Below, piece after piece: positions 17,447 through 26,219 of a DNA stretch of 64,000 nt. The stretch is from Streptomyces sp. RKAG293 (GTDB taxonomy: Bacteria > Actinomycetota > Actinomycetes > Streptomycetales > Streptomycetaceae), in NCBI RefSeq assembly GCF_023701745.1, contig NZ_JAJOZB010000001.1, positions 1,116,001 to 1,180,000 of the forward strand, written 5' to 3'. The translations under genes and the position numbers were made by a program. Positions within the stretch are counted from its first letter, which is position 1. Each line of letters starts with the position of its first letter. Under the pieces are notes generated by a model that worked only from the letters and a program-made list of their open reading frames with translations, ran no database searches and had not been told where the DNA came from.

Positions 17447-17995
17447 TCAGAGGCCCGACTTCTCCTGGGGGATGCGTTCCAGCAGCCCGCGCAGGTCGTC
17501 CGCGTGCTCCTCCTCCTGCGCGAGGAGCTCCTCGAACACCCGGCGGGTGGTCGGGTCGCCGTTGCCGAGCCACTGGGCGATCTCCGTGTAGGAGGCGATG
17601 GCGACCCGCTCCGCCACCAGGTCCTCCTTGATCATGTCGATCAGGCCGAGGCTCGCGTCGTACTCGGCGTGCGAGCGCTTGGTGAGGGTGTCCGGGTCGA
17701 AGTCCGGCTCCCCGCCCAGCTGGACGATCCGCTGGGCCAGTTTGTCCGCGTGCGCCTGCTCCTCCTGGGCGTGCTCCAGGAACTCGGCCGCGACGGGCTC
17801 CGAGTACAGCCCGGTGGCCGTGAAGTAGTGCCGCTTGTAGCGCAGGGTGCACACGATCTCGGTGGCCAGCGCCTCGTTCAGCACCTGGATGACCCGCTTG
17901 AGGTCGGCGCCGTAGGCATCCGTCACCGGCCCCTTCTCGATCTCCTTGCGAGCCCGGCTCCGGAGCGTTTCGATGTCGGTCAGGAACTCCGCCAT
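17447..17995 (-). CDS. Ferritin-like / bacterioferritin-type diiron protein
   Basis: A 182-residue four-helix-bundle protein. Helix 1 carries LNEALATEIVCTLRYKRHYF (ligand Glu). Helix 2 carries EFLEHAQEEQAHADKLAQRI (E-x-x-x-E-x-x-H). Helix 3 carries EDLVAERVAIASYTEIAQWL (Glu). Helix 4 carries FEELLAQEEEHADDLRGLLE (E-x-x-H). This is the complete set of diiron ligands, so iron oxidation and storage or oxidative protection is expected. The heme-binding Met of classical bacterioferritin is not evident, so a ferritin-like or Dps-like role is more likely. It is a single gene divergent from the BrkB gene at 18239, with 243 bp between them. Confidence 0.9.
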   Translation of the reverse strand: MAEFLTDIETLRSRARKEIEKGPVTDAYGADLKRVIQVLNEALATEIVCTLRYKRHYFTATGLYSEPVAAEFLEHAQEEQAHADKLAQRIVQLGGEPDFDPDTLTKRSHAEYDASLGLIDMIKEDLVAERVAIASYTEIAQWLGNGDPTTRRVFEELLAQEEEHADDLRGLLERIPQEKSGL

Positions 17996-18238
17996 GTCGT
18001 ACTACCGTCCTTCGTGATCTGCGGCCAAGACGAACGGGAGACCCGTCCACGCGCTGCGCGTACCCGGCCGTCCCGCCCGGTACGCCCTCCCCGGCCCGAG
18101 ATCAGCCACCCGGCCCCGGCGTCGCCGGTGGCAGCGGGTCATTCGGCCGAATCCGGCTCCCCCGCCGCGGAACCGCGCACGGTCGTACCGACGGCCGTCG
18201 GCCCGTGCACACGCCCGCGGACGGGGTAGCAGACCTCC

Positions 18239-19078
18239 ATGGGCTCGGAGTCCGTTCCCGGCACCCGCCGCACCGCGCACTCCGGCTCGGACGGTCCGTC
18301 GTCCCGCCGGGGGCCGAAGGCTGCCCGGGTGCTGCGCCGGATCTGGCGGCGGGGCGTCGAGATAGAGCTGATGCAGCGGTCGATGGGCTTCGCCGCACTC
18401 GGCCTGGTGACGCTGATTCCGCTGCTGATCGTCGTCGCGGCGGCGCTGGGGCACAACGGTCAGGGGTTCGTGGCGTGGGTGCGGGACGCGCTCGGGGTGA
18501 CGGGCGGTTCCGCGCGCGCGGTGGAGAGCCTGTTCAGCAGCCCGGCGCGGGTGCTGAGTACGACGACCGCGCTCAGCCTCGCGTCCCTGGCGGTCTTCGG
18601 GCTGTCCTTCATCGCCGCCATCCAGACCGCCTACGAACGCATCTGGGACCTGCCGTCCGCACCCTGGCACGCCACCTGGCGGCGGGCACTGGCTCTCGCG
18701 GTCCTGGTCGGCTACCTGCTGACGGCCGAGTACTGCGACCACGTCCTGCAGGACACACCGCTGCAGCCCCTCATCCGCATCGTGGTGACGGCGGTGGGAG
18801 GCGTGGCGTTCTTCTGGTGGATGCAGCACTTCCTGCTGTGCGGCCGCATCGCCCGGCGGCTCCTGCTGCCGGGCGCCCTGCTGACCGTGGGCGGGCTGGT
18901 CGGGCTCCGGTTCTTCTCCATCACCGTCTTCTCACCGCTGATCGCCAGCAGCGCGGTCTCGTACGGGCCCATCGGAACCGTGCTGATCGTCCAGTCCTGG
19001 CTGATCGGCATCGGATTCGTCATCTATGCGGGAGCGCTGGCGGGGCAGGGGCTGTATGAGCGCAAGCGTCCTCAGTGA
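18239..19078 (+). CDS. YihY/YhjD/BrkB family membrane protein (second copy)
   Basis: 279 residues with about six TM helices. IELMQRSMGFAALGLVTLIP matches the family N-block, IQTAYERIWDLPSAPWHATW the central loop (compare the R-x-Y/W motif of BrkB), and AVSYGPIGTVLIVQSWLIGI the C-terminal helix pair. It is paralogous to, but clearly diverged from, the protein at 10829. The start at 18239 is preceded by GCAGACCTCC rather than a consensus Shine-Dalgarno, so it is uncertain by a few codons. Function uncharacterised, presumably envelope-related. Confidence 0.85.
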   Translation: MGSESVPGTRRTAHSGSDGPSSRRGPKAARVLRRIWRRGVEIELMQRSMGFAALGLVTLIPLLIVVAAALGHNGQGFVAWVRDALGVTGGSARAVESLFSSPARVLSTTTALSLASLAVFGLSFIAAIQTAYERIWDLPSAPWHATWRRALALAVLVGYLLTAEYCDHVLQDTPLQPLIRIVVTAVGGVAFFWWMQHFLLCGRIARRLLLPGALLTVGGLVGLRFFSITVFSPLIASSAVSYGPIGTVLIVQSWLIGIGFVIYAGALAGQGLYERKRPQ

Positions 19079-19118
19079 CGTGACCGCGCCACCATCCGAC
19101 CGGTTGGAGAGGACGACA

Positions 19119-19439
19119 GTGGAGCGTTGGCAGTACGGCTTTCTGTACATCGGGTACTACGGGCCCCCGGGGGCGGAAAAGGTCTACGAGCTGGTGGTCA
19201 CCGGCGAAGGAGCGGAGATCGTCGCGCTGGAGGACTCGACGCTCCAGACCCCCACGCTGATCCTGGCCCGGCTCGACCGGCTGGGCGGTGAGGGCTGGCT
19301 CCTCGAGGCGCGCGGCGAGGCCGAGTACAGCGCGCGGGGGATGGCACCCGCCTGGATGCTCGACAAGGTCAGGGAACTGGATCCCGGGGGCGAGATGGGG
19401 ACGTACTCCATCTACACGATGCGGCGGACGCTGGACTGA
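19119..19439 (+). CDS. Hypothetical small soluble protein
   Basis: 106 residues from the GTG at 19119, which has an excellent Shine-Dalgarno (GGAGAGGA); an upstream ATG at 19056 would add 21 residues and overlap the BrkB gene. The sequence is soluble, with alternating beta-like segments (WQYGFLYIGYYGPPGAEKVY, then a VVTGEGAEIVALEDS segment, then LIARLDRLGGEGWLLEARGE), and ends YSIYTMRRTLD. The pattern LDxLGxEGWLL resembles DUF4177-like small proteins, in which a WE/GW block is followed by a short strand. It probably forms an operon with BrkB. No function can be assigned. Confidence 0.7.
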   Translation: MERWQYGFLYIGYYGPPGAEKVYELVVTGEGAEIVALEDSTLQTPTLILARLDRLGGEGWLLEARGEAEYSARGMAPAWMLDKVRELDPGGEMGTYSIYTMRRTLD

Positions 19440-19482
19440 CCGCCGTCGGCCGCTGTCGCGATCACGGCTGGACCGACCGCCG

Positions 19483-21069
19483 TCAGCCGCTGTTGCACTC
19501 GCGGGCGGTCAGCGGCGGGCCGTCCACCGCGCAGTGCATACGGGGCGCGGACGGCTCCTCCTCCTGCGGCGCTGCCGGCACCTCGGCCGGCGGCGCGGTT
19601 GGGGTGCGGATCATGGTGGCGGCCAGCACGGCGCCCGCCACGAGCAGCGCCGCCGCGATGATCAACGACAGGTGGAAGCCGTGCGAGAACGCCTCGGGGT
19701 CGTCGTAGCTGCGGCCCGACAGTCCGGTGACGGCGGGCAGCGCGGCGATGGCGATGAGGGCGGCCGCGCGGGCGACGGCGTTGTTGACGCCCGAGGCCAC
19801 GCCGGCGTGCTCGGCGCCCACGGCGTCCAGGACGGTGGCGGTGAGCGGGGCGACCAGGACGGCCAGGCCGAAGCCCAGCACGACGACGGCGGGCAGCACG
19901 TCCCGGAGGTAGTCGGCGTCCGGCCCGACGCGGAACATCAGCAGGATCGCGGCCGCACAGATCAGCGGTCCGACCGTCATCGGCAGCCGGGGCCCGATGC
20001 GCTGCGACAGCCGGCCGAAGCGCGCGGAGAGCAGGAGCATCATGATCGTGATCGGCAGCATCGCCGTCCCGGCGGCGATCGGCGAGAATCCGGAGACGAC
20101 CTGCAGCTGGACGGCGAGCAGGAAGAACACTCCGCCGAAGGCTCCGTAGACGGCGAACGTGACACCGTTCGCGGCGCTGAACTGGCGTGAGGCGAACATG
20201 GTCAGCGGCAGCATCGGGTGTGCCTGGCGCGCTTCGGCGACGAGGAAGCCGGCCAGGGCGGCGATGCCCAGCGCACCGCTGACGATCACCGTCGGCGACC
20301 CGGCCCCGTGCTCCGGGGCGGCGATGATCGCGTAGGTGACGCCCGCCAGTCCGAGACAGCTCAGGGCCGCGCCGAGCACGTCGATCCGGCCGGTGGCCGC
20401 CGGATCGCGGGTCTCGGGCACGTGCCGCCGCGAGATGAGGACGACGGCGACGGCGAGCGGGGCGTTGATGAGGAACACCCAGCGCCAGGAGGCGGCCTGG
20501 ACGAGCCAGCCGCCGAGGAAAGGACCGATCGCGGTGGCGACGCCGCCGAAGGCGGACCAGGAACCGATCGCCCGCGCCCGGTCCTCCGGGTGGAAGGACG
20601 CCTGGATCATGGCCAGGCTGCCGGGCATCAGCAGCGCTCCCCCGACGCCCTGCAGCGCTCGTGCCGCCAGCAGCAGGCCGGCCGTGGGCGCCAGCCCGCA
20701 GAGCAGTGACGCGGCGGCGAACCACAGGACGCCGACGTTGAAGACCCGGCGCCGGCCGTACCGGTCGCCCAGCGCTCCGCCCAGCAGAATGAGCGAGGCC
20801 AGTGCGACGGTGTACGCGGTGACCGCCCATTGCAGGGTGCCGAAGCCGGCGCCGAAGTCACGGCCGATCGCCGGCAGGGCGATGTTGACGACGGTGGCGT
20901 CGATACCGGCGAGCGCCGACCCGAGGACCGAGGCCACCAGCACCCACCGCCCGGCGGCCGACCGGACGCGGATCTCCCCGGCCGTCCCGGTCCCGCCGGG
21001 CTTCCCGGCCACGCCCGGCTGCCCGGCCCCGTCCGCTTTCCGCCGGGCCGCCCGCGACATCGAGAACAT
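19483..21069 (-). CDS. DHA2-family MFS drug:H+ antiporter (14 TM)
   Basis: A 528-residue MFS exporter. GIDATVVNIALPAIGRDFGA in TM1 and LGGALGDRYGRRRVFNVGVL (motif A in loop 2-3) identify the family. ARALQGVGGALLMPGSLAMI (motif B, with the Arg) and SWRWVFLINAPLAVAVVLIS (motif C-like) are characteristic of DHA2 14-helix drug antiporters such as EmrB/LfrA relatives. A basic, Gly-rich leader of about 35 residues precedes TM1. No TetR regulator is adjacent. The C-terminal tail is Pro/Glu-rich and cytoplasmic. Substrate unknown; small hydrophobic toxins are typical. Confidence 0.92.
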   Translation of the reverse strand: MFSMSRAARRKADGAGQPGVAGKPGGTGTAGEIRVRSAAGRWVLVASVLGSALAGIDATVVNIALPAIGRDFGAGFGTLQWAVTAYTVALASLILLGGALGDRYGRRRVFNVGVLWFAAASLLCGLAPTAGLLLAARALQGVGGALLMPGSLAMIQASFHPEDRARAIGSWSAFGGVATAIGPFLGGWLVQAASWRWVFLINAPLAVAVVLISRRHVPETRDPAATGRIDVLGAALSCLGLAGVTYAIIAAPEHGAGSPTVIVSGALGIAALAGFLVAEARQAHPMLPLTMFASRQFSAANGVTFAVYGAFGGVFFLLAVQLQVVSGFSPIAAGTAMLPITIMMLLLSARFGRLSQRIGPRLPMTVGPLICAAAILLMFRVGPDADYLRDVLPAVVVLGFGLAVLVAPLTATVLDAVGAEHAGVASGVNNAVARAAALIAIAALPAVTGLSGRSYDDPEAFSHGFHLSLIIAAALLVAGAVLAATMIRTPTAPPAEVPAAPQEEEPSAPRMHCAVDGPPLTARECNSG

Positions 21070-21319
21070 GGCGGGGCCTACCGTTCTGATCCGGGCAGCC
21101 GGAGCGGCGCCGCACCCGTGACAGGTGCGGGAGCGGGCACGCGGTCCGGGAACTCGATCGGGTCCGTGATGATCGCCTCCCAGGTCCGCACTGCGCGATC
21201 CGGTGGGCCGGGGGCCCGGCCGGCACGACTCACGCTATGTGCGCCGATCTCCCACGGCAAGCGGTCCGCGACCCCTGACGGCCGCCGTGCGGCGGCCGGT
21301 GACCGCGTCCCGGGCGTGG

Positions 21320-21700
21320 TCAGGCGTCGATGTCCCGGAGGCGTTCCAACTCCCGCCGGTCGCGCTTGGTCGGGCGGCCCGCCCCCCGGTCGCGGTGGCC
21401 GATCGCCAGCAGGTCCGCGCGGGCGGGCGGCGGCGGGCTGTTGTCGACGAAGCACTCCGCCGCGACGGGCGCACCGACGCGCTTGCGCACGATGCGCGAG
21501 ACGACCACGATCCGCTCGGCGCCCTCCCCGCGCAGCCGTACCTCGTCCCCGGCCCGCACCGTGTGGGCCGGTTTCACCCGCTCACCGTTGACCTTGACGT
21601 GGCCGGCGCGGCACGCCGCGGCGGCCATCGACCGGGTCTTCGTCAGCCGTACGGACCAGATCCAACTGTCGACCCGTACGGTCCCCTCGTCTGCAGCCAT
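21320..21700 (-). CDS. S4-domain RNA-binding protein, HslR/Hsp15-like
   Basis: A 126-residue protein. RVDSWIWSVRLTKTRSMAAA, then CRAGHVKVNGERVKPAHTVRAGDEVRL is a complete S4 domain (the alphaL RNA-binding motif). A basic tail with GRPTKRDRRELERLRD follows, typical of Hsp15. E. coli Hsp15 binds free 50S subunits that carry stalled peptidyl-tRNA, so a ribosome-rescue role is plausible. It is on the same strand as the GT87 gene that ends at 21746, but with a 45-bp gap and no functional connection. Confidence 0.9.
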   Translation of the reverse strand: MAADEGTVRVDSWIWSVRLTKTRSMAAAACRAGHVKVNGERVKPAHTVRAGDEVRLRGEGAERIVVVSRIVRKRVGAPVAAECFVDNSPPPPARADLLAIGHRDRGAGRPTKRDRRELERLRDIDA

Positions 21701-21745
21701 GACACGACCTTAAAGCCGGCGCGGCGCGGCGTGGCCCGGATGGGG

Positions 21746-23110
21746 TCAGCCGCCGCCGACGGCTCCGCTCTCCAGGGGCAGCGGCCGCAGTCCGGCGCGG
21801 CGTCCGGTCGTGCGGGAGGTGCGGCGGGCCGGGACCGCCGCACGCCACAGCCTTACGCAGGACAGCAGCGTCGCGGCCGCCAGCAGGCCGTTGCGCGTCA
21901 CCAGGACGGCGACGCCCTGCCAGGAGCTGTTCAGCACGGCGCCGAAGAACAGCGGGAAGTCCACGGCGGTGACGGCGGTGGCGAGGAGCAGCAGGACCGC
22001 CACCGGGCGCTGGGTGGTGCCGCGCACCGTCAGGCACACCGCGGCGAGGGCGATCAGCCAGATCAGGTACTGCGGGCTGATCACCCGGCTGGTGGAGGTG
22101 AACAGCAGCACCGCCGTCAGGGCCGCGTCGTAGACGGTGGCCTCGCTCCAGACCCGGGCGCGCCAGCGCCACAGCAGCAGCCATCCGAACGCCACGGCGG
22201 TCAGCAGCAGGGAGCCGCGGGCGACGCTGGAGACGTAGGGGCCGAGGAACTCGAACGAGCCGTAGTGCATCCTGACGCGGCCGGGCCAGCCGCCCAGCCG
22301 GGCCAGGTGCAGCAGGGTGCCGCCCATCGACTCGACCTCGACGCCCCGGTTTCCCTGCGAGGAGAGGAACCCGAACGTTCCGCGGAAGCCGAGCGCCAGC
22401 ACCGTCAGCAGCACCGCCGCGGACACCAGCACCGCGCTCCACGCCTCGCGGGTGGACCGGCCCCTGGGGGTGCCGAGCACGATGAGCGCCGGCCATACCT
22501 TGATCATCGCGGCGAGTCCGGCGAGGGTGCCGCCGAGCCACGGCCGCCGCCCGATGACCAGCAGGGAGAGCACGGCCAGCGCGGTGACCGCCACATCGAA
22601 CCGCGCGAAGGGCAGCGCCAGCAGCAGGGGCAGACCACCCGCCCACAGCCAGGCGCCGGCCGCGCTGCCGGGCTCGCCGGCCGGGCCGCCGCCGCGCGCG
22701 GCGCGCACCAGGGCCAGTACCACCACGGCGTCGGCCAGCACCATCAGCGCGACGAACCCCTGCAGGTACGACACCACGGGCAGCAGAGTGGGCGCGAGCA
22801 TGACCAGTCCGGCGCCCGGCGGGTACTGCCAGGTGACGTCCCTGGCCGGGAACGATCCGGCCTCCAGTTCCCCGGCCCAGCGCGTGTACAGCCGGTGCAC
22901 CTCTTCCGCGATGTCCCCGTGCCCGGTGCGCAGCATGGCCAGCATCACCAGCCGCGAGGCCACCCAGTAGGCCGCCAGCGGCCACCAGCGGGACTCGATG
23001 CCGAATCTGCTTCCAGCAGGCGCCGTACGCTCCCGGTCCGTATCGCACGCGCATCCCGTGCACTCGGCCTCACCGCACGACGCCACCCGAACCTCCACAG
23101 TCCACGCCAC
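21746..23110 (-). CDS. GT87-like membrane glycosyltransferase (polyprenol-phosphate mannosyltransferase type)
   Basis: A 454-residue integral membrane protein with about ten TM helices, of the GT-C fold GT87/DUF2029 family that uses polyprenyl-phosphate mannose. RWWPLAAYWVASRLVMLAML opens TM1. The extracytoplasmic loop includes RTGHGDIAEEVHRLYTRWAG and an acidic D-V-T-W-Q-Y-P-P-G segment (GT-C catalytic loop with D and the Y-P-P-G motif). SRVISPQYLIWLIALAAVCL is a late helix pair. It probably adds mannose to a cell-wall glycan or lipid. The 105-bp region upstream (23111-23215) is unusually A-rich for this genome and probably holds the promoter. The start could be one of several in the first 35 residues. 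Confidence 0.82.
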   Translation of the reverse strand: MAWTVEVRVASCGEAECTGCACDTDRERTAPAGSRFGIESRWWPLAAYWVASRLVMLAMLRTGHGDIAEEVHRLYTRWAGELEAGSFPARDVTWQYPPGAGLVMLAPTLLPVVSYLQGFVALMVLADAVVVLALVRAARGGGPAGEPGSAAGAWLWAGGLPLLLALPFARFDVAVTALAVLSLLVIGRRPWLGGTLAGLAAMIKVWPALIVLGTPRGRSTREAWSAVLVSAAVLLTVLALGFRGTFGFLSSQGNRGVEVESMGGTLLHLARLGGWPGRVRMHYGSFEFLGPYVSSVARGSLLLTAVAFGWLLLWRWRARVWSEATVYDAALTAVLLFTSTSRVISPQYLIWLIALAAVCLTVRGTTQRPVAVLLLLATAVTAVDFPLFFGAVLNSSWQGVAVLVTRNGLLAAATLLSCVRLWRAAVPARRTSRTTGRRAGLRPLPLESGAVGGG

Positions 23111-23215
23111 CCGCCAACCACACCACCCCAGACGCTAAAACATCCCAAAAGCTGCCAAAATGACCAACACGCTGAAATCGTTCACCAAAGCCCGGCCGGC
23201 TGGGCCGAACAGGCC

Positions 23216-24367
23216 CTACTCCGCGACCAGACGTTCCAGGAGCGCGACGGCCCGGGTGGCGTCCGGCAGGGCGGCGATCTCGTCCCGCAGGCGTTCGGCG
23301 GCCAGCCGGTAGGACGCGTCCGCCAGTACCTCGACGACCGCCTCGCGGACGTCGTCCGGGGTGGCCCGCACGGCGTCGAGCACCCGGGAGACGCCCAGCG
23401 CGGTACAACGGGCCGCGTTCTGCGGCTGGTCGGCTCCCATCGGGATCAGCACCGACGGCAGACCGTACGCCAGCGCGCCGATCACGCTCCCGGACCCGCC
23501 GTGCGAGACGACCACGTCGCAGTGCGGCAGAAGCGCCGCCTGCGGGACGAACCGCTCGATGCGCACATGACCGGGCTGCGGTCCGAGCTCCGCGGGGTCG
23601 ATGTCCTTGCCGACCGTCACGACCACGTTGACCGGCAGATCCCGCAGCCCCTCCAGCACCCGCGCGAAGAGATCACCCGACTCCACGTTGAACACGGTGC
23701 CGAAGGTGAAGTAGACGGTCGGCGCGTCTCCCAGTTCCCCGATCCACTTCGGTACGGCCTCCTCCGCCGCCGCGTCGAGGCCGCGCGGCCGGAGCGCCTG
23801 CCCGGTGGGCGGCAGCGGGAAGTCCGGGTGCCGGAAGCCGGGCGGGAAGGGCGCCAGGACGAGATGGCGGCCGAGCATGTCCAGCCCGGGATCGGCGGGC
23901 AGGCCGTGCGCGGCGCGCAACTCGTTGAGCGGTTCCGCGATCAGGTGGTGGCGTACGAACGAGCCCTCGGCGATGACCAGTACGCGTGCGTACGGCAGTC
24001 CCAGGCGTTCGGCCACGATCACGCTGCCGAAGTCCATCTCCTCGCACACCAGCAGATCGGGCCGCCACGCGGCGTACAGGCCGACCCCGCTCGCGGCGCG
24101 CTCACGCGCCATCCGGCCGGCGAAGGCGTCCCGCAGCACCTGGTCCTCGCGCTCGGTGCTGACCGCGAGCAGCGGCCGCCGCTCCGCCTGCCACTCATGG
24201 CCGGCGTCCTCCTCCAGGACGTCGAATCCCGCCGCCGCCACGGTCCTGCCCATGCTGGGGCGACAGGTGAACGCGACCGTGTGGCCGGCCTCCCGTGCGG
24301 CGTCGGCGATCGGGATCAGCGGTTCGAAGTGGCCGTTCCCTCCGACGAAGGTGAACAGAATGCGCAC
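23216..24367 (-). CDS. GT1-family glycosyltransferase (MGT / macrolide-type)
   Basis: A 383-residue GT-B enzyme. MRILFTFVGGNGHFEPLIPI at the N-terminus is the G-G-x-G-H acceptor-side loop. VYFTFGTVFNV opens the C-domain. LLPHCDVVVSHGGSGSVIGALAYGLPSVLIPMGADQP carries the H-G-G-x-G-S nucleotide-sugar signature plus the D-Q motif. This resembles macrolide/antibiotic glycosyltransferases (MGT/OleD/DesVII-like) that use UDP- or dTDP-sugars. No polyketide gene is adjacent, so it may act in self-resistance or on xenobiotics. The ATG overlaps no other gene; the neighbouring TPR gene is transcribed in the same direction. Confidence 0.9.
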   Translation of the reverse strand: MRILFTFVGGNGHFEPLIPIADAAREAGHTVAFTCRPSMGRTVAAAGFDVLEEDAGHEWQAERRPLLAVSTEREDQVLRDAFAGRMARERAASGVGLYAAWRPDLLVCEEMDFGSVIVAERLGLPYARVLVIAEGSFVRHHLIAEPLNELRAAHGLPADPGLDMLGRHLVLAPFPPGFRHPDFPLPPTGQALRPRGLDAAAEEAVPKWIGELGDAPTVYFTFGTVFNVESGDLFARVLEGLRDLPVNVVVTVGKDIDPAELGPQPGHVRIERFVPQAALLPHCDVVVSHGGSGSVIGALAYGLPSVLIPMGADQPQNAARCTALGVSRVLDAVRATPDDVREAVVEVLADASYRLAAERLRDEIAALPDATRAVALLERLVAE

Positions 24368-24477
24368 GGTGGCGCCCCCTCTCGCTCGCGAAGGTCGACA
24401 TCATGCCATCGTTCCGCGAGCCGGAGACGGGGGACGGTGCACGGCCGGACACCGGGCCCGGGCCGGGCCGTGCGGCG

Positions 24478-25059
24478 TTACCCGGCGGGATCGGGCTCCA
24501 CCAGCAGCCGGGCGTAGTTGGCCGCCGAGCGCTGGTAGCGGGGCAGATGGCCGGCCAGCGCCGTCAGCGCGATCGACACCGCTTCGCGTTCGCGGCCGGT
24601 GTCCGCCAGAGCGAGGGCGAGAAAGACGGTGACGGCGTCGTCCAGGTGGTCGGAGCCGGCGTCCCGCTCGGCGGTCAGCAGGGCGACGCTCTCCGGCGCG
24701 CGGCCGAGGTTGCGCAGCGAACTGGCCAGCTGGATCACGGCCCGGCGGCGTCGCTCACCCGTCAGCCCGAGGCCGAGCGCCTGCCGGTACAGCGGGACCG
24801 CGAGGTCGGAGTGGCCGGTCGAGTCGAACGAGGCGGCGCGTTCGAACACCCCCGCCGGATGGTCCGGGGGCAGCTCGGCGGCGAGTTTCTCCATCCGGGC
24901 CTGGAAGTCCTCCTCGCTGTGGTCGTCGATGGCCGCCCACAGCTCCGCCGTCCGCCGCTCCCACCCGGCGTCCGTCGCGGCCGTCCCGGCCGTTCCCGCC
25001 GTTCCCGCCGTTCCCGCCGTCGCGTTCGCCGCACCGGCCGCGTTCGTCGTGTCGTTCAT
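24478..25059 (-). CDS. Tetratricopeptide-repeat protein
   Basis: 193 residues. After an Ala/Gly/Thr low-complexity leader encoded by short tandem DNA repeats, three or four TPR-like helical pairs follow: PAGVFERAASFDSTGHSDLAVPLYRQAL, RAVIQLASSLRNLGRAPESV and AVTVFLALALADTGREREAV. It matches the actinobacterial tetratricopeptide family found near regulators and resembles proteins annotated as tetratricopeptide repeat protein beside ArsR-type genes. It probably mediates protein-protein contacts. It is divergent from the DUF5937 regulator gene (ATC at 25205), with 145 bp between them. Confidence 0.85.
   Translation of the reverse strand: MNDTTNAAGAANATAGTAGTAGTAGTAATDAGWERRTAELWAAIDDHSEEDFQARMEKLAAELPPDHPAGVFERAASFDSTGHSDLAVPLYRQALGLGLTGERRRRAVIQLASSLRNLGRAPESVALLTAERDAGSDHLDDAVTVFLALALADTGREREAVSIALTALAGHLPRYQRSAANYARLLVEPDPAG
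24992..25018. repeat. Nine-base tandem repeat inside the TPR gene leader
   Basis: Three consecutive copies of GTTCCCGCC, preceded by the degenerate copy GTCCCGGCC. On the coding (minus) strand they encode Ala-Gly-Thr tripeptides in the N-terminal leader. Such in-frame 9-bp units can change copy number without breaking the frame, so the leader length may vary between isolates. Confidence 0.6.
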
Positions 25060-25204
25060 GTCGTGCTCCCCTCACGGTCGCCCCGCCGGGCGGCGGTGGC
25101 GCTGCTCATGGGGGCCATCCTGCGAGCCTTGCTACGCTCCCACCAGTCATTCGGCCCGGACCGAATCACTCACCGGGACACCCGATCTCCGCGGGGAGCA
25201 CACC

Positions 25205-26197
25205 ATCGCCGTCACTCTGCGGTTCAGCCCCGCCGACCTGCGGCGATGCCGCTTCGCGGTCTCTCCGGCGCTGGAGACGCTCGCCGCGGTCCGCGTCGCC
25301 ACCGGCGAACAGGGTCCTGGCCACCACCAGCGGTGGCTGGACTCGGTCCGCCCCGCGCTCGACACCCTGGACCTGCGGCCGATCACCTTGTTGCAGCCCC
25401 GGCGCGGATACACCCCCGACTTCCTGTCGCCGCCGCCGACCGGTCCGCTCGCCACGTTCGACGAGGACCTCGCCCGCATCGCGGCGACCCCACCGGAACA
25501 GGTCCGCGCCGAGATCGTCCGCTCGCTCCAGGAGAGTCCCGGGGCGTCGGACAGCGAGACCGGCCGGCTGCTGCTCGGCGAGCCGGCCGGCGTTCTCGCG
25601 CTGCTGACGCGGCTGGTCCGCGAGGCATGGCACACACTGGTCGAACCGGTCTGGCCGCGGGTGCGCAACCTGCTCGACGCGGATGTCGGCTTCCAGTCCC
25701 GGCGGCTGGCCGAGGGCGGTCTCGACCGGCTCTTCGCCGAGCTCCACCCCATGCTGCGATGGCACGACAACGTCCTGACGAGGGAGTTCGGCGACGACGA
25801 CCGGCGCGATCTGCACGGCGAGGGACTGGTGCTGGTGCCCAGCGCCTTCAAGTGGGACGAGGTCGTCATCGTCGTCGACCCGCCCTGGCAGCCCACCGCG
25901 ATCTACCCGGTGCGCGGCCTCGGCACCCTGTGGCAGCCGCCGCGCGGCACCGGGGACGCCGCGCTTGCCCGGCTGATCGGGCGCACCCGGGCCGCGCTGC
26001 TGACCGGCCTGACGGAACCCGCCTCGACCTCGGCGCTCGCCCACCGCCATGCCCTCGCGGGCGGCACCGTCTCGGAGCACCTCTCGGTCCTGCGGGACGC
26101 GGGCTTCGTCGTCGGCGAGCGCCACCGGCACGAGATCCGCTACCGCCGCACGGACCTCGGCCACGCGGTGGCGGAGCACGGGCACGGCGGCGGATAA
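25205..26197 (+). CDS. DUF5937/ArsR-family regulator with apparent ATC start codon
   Basis: About 330 residues. The family begins V-T-L-R-F-S-P-A-D-L, and this sequence appears directly after an ATC codon at 25205 (ATC GCC GTC ACT). A Shine-Dalgarno GGGGAG lies six bases before the ATC. No ATG, GTG or TTG occurs in frame between an upstream ATG at 25058 (which has no ribosome site and would add 49 unrelated residues) and this point. The middle region (about 100-240) is the DUF5937 domain, and the last 75 residues carry a winged helix (HALAGGTVSEHLSVLRDAGF) typical of ArsR repressors. The TPR gene is divergent. A miscalled base (ATG to ATC) would explain it equally well. Ligand unknown. Confidence 0.8.
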   Translation: MAVTLRFSPADLRRCRFAVSPALETLAAVRVATGEQGPGHHQRWLDSVRPALDTLDLRPITLLQPRRGYTPDFLSPPPTGPLATFDEDLARIAATPPEQVRAEIVRSLQESPGASDSETGRLLLGEPAGVLALLTRLVREAWHTLVEPVWPRVRNLLDADVGFQSRRLAEGGLDRLFAELHPMLRWHDNVLTREFGDDDRRDLHGEGLVLVPSAFKWDEVVIVVDPPWQPTAIYPVRGLGTLWQPPRGTGDAALARLIGRTRAALLTGLTEPASTSALAHRHALAGGTVSEHLSVLRDAGFVVGERHRHEIRYRRTDLGHAVAEHGHGGG

Positions 26198-26219
26198 CGC
26201 GCCGGAGCGGCGGCCGCCG

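Noticed and set aside
21203..24517. A 1104-codon open frame on the plus strand
   Set aside because: It runs antisense to the S4 protein and the two glycosyltransferase genes. No Shine-Dalgarno and a composition of Arg/Gly/Pro typical of shadow frames.
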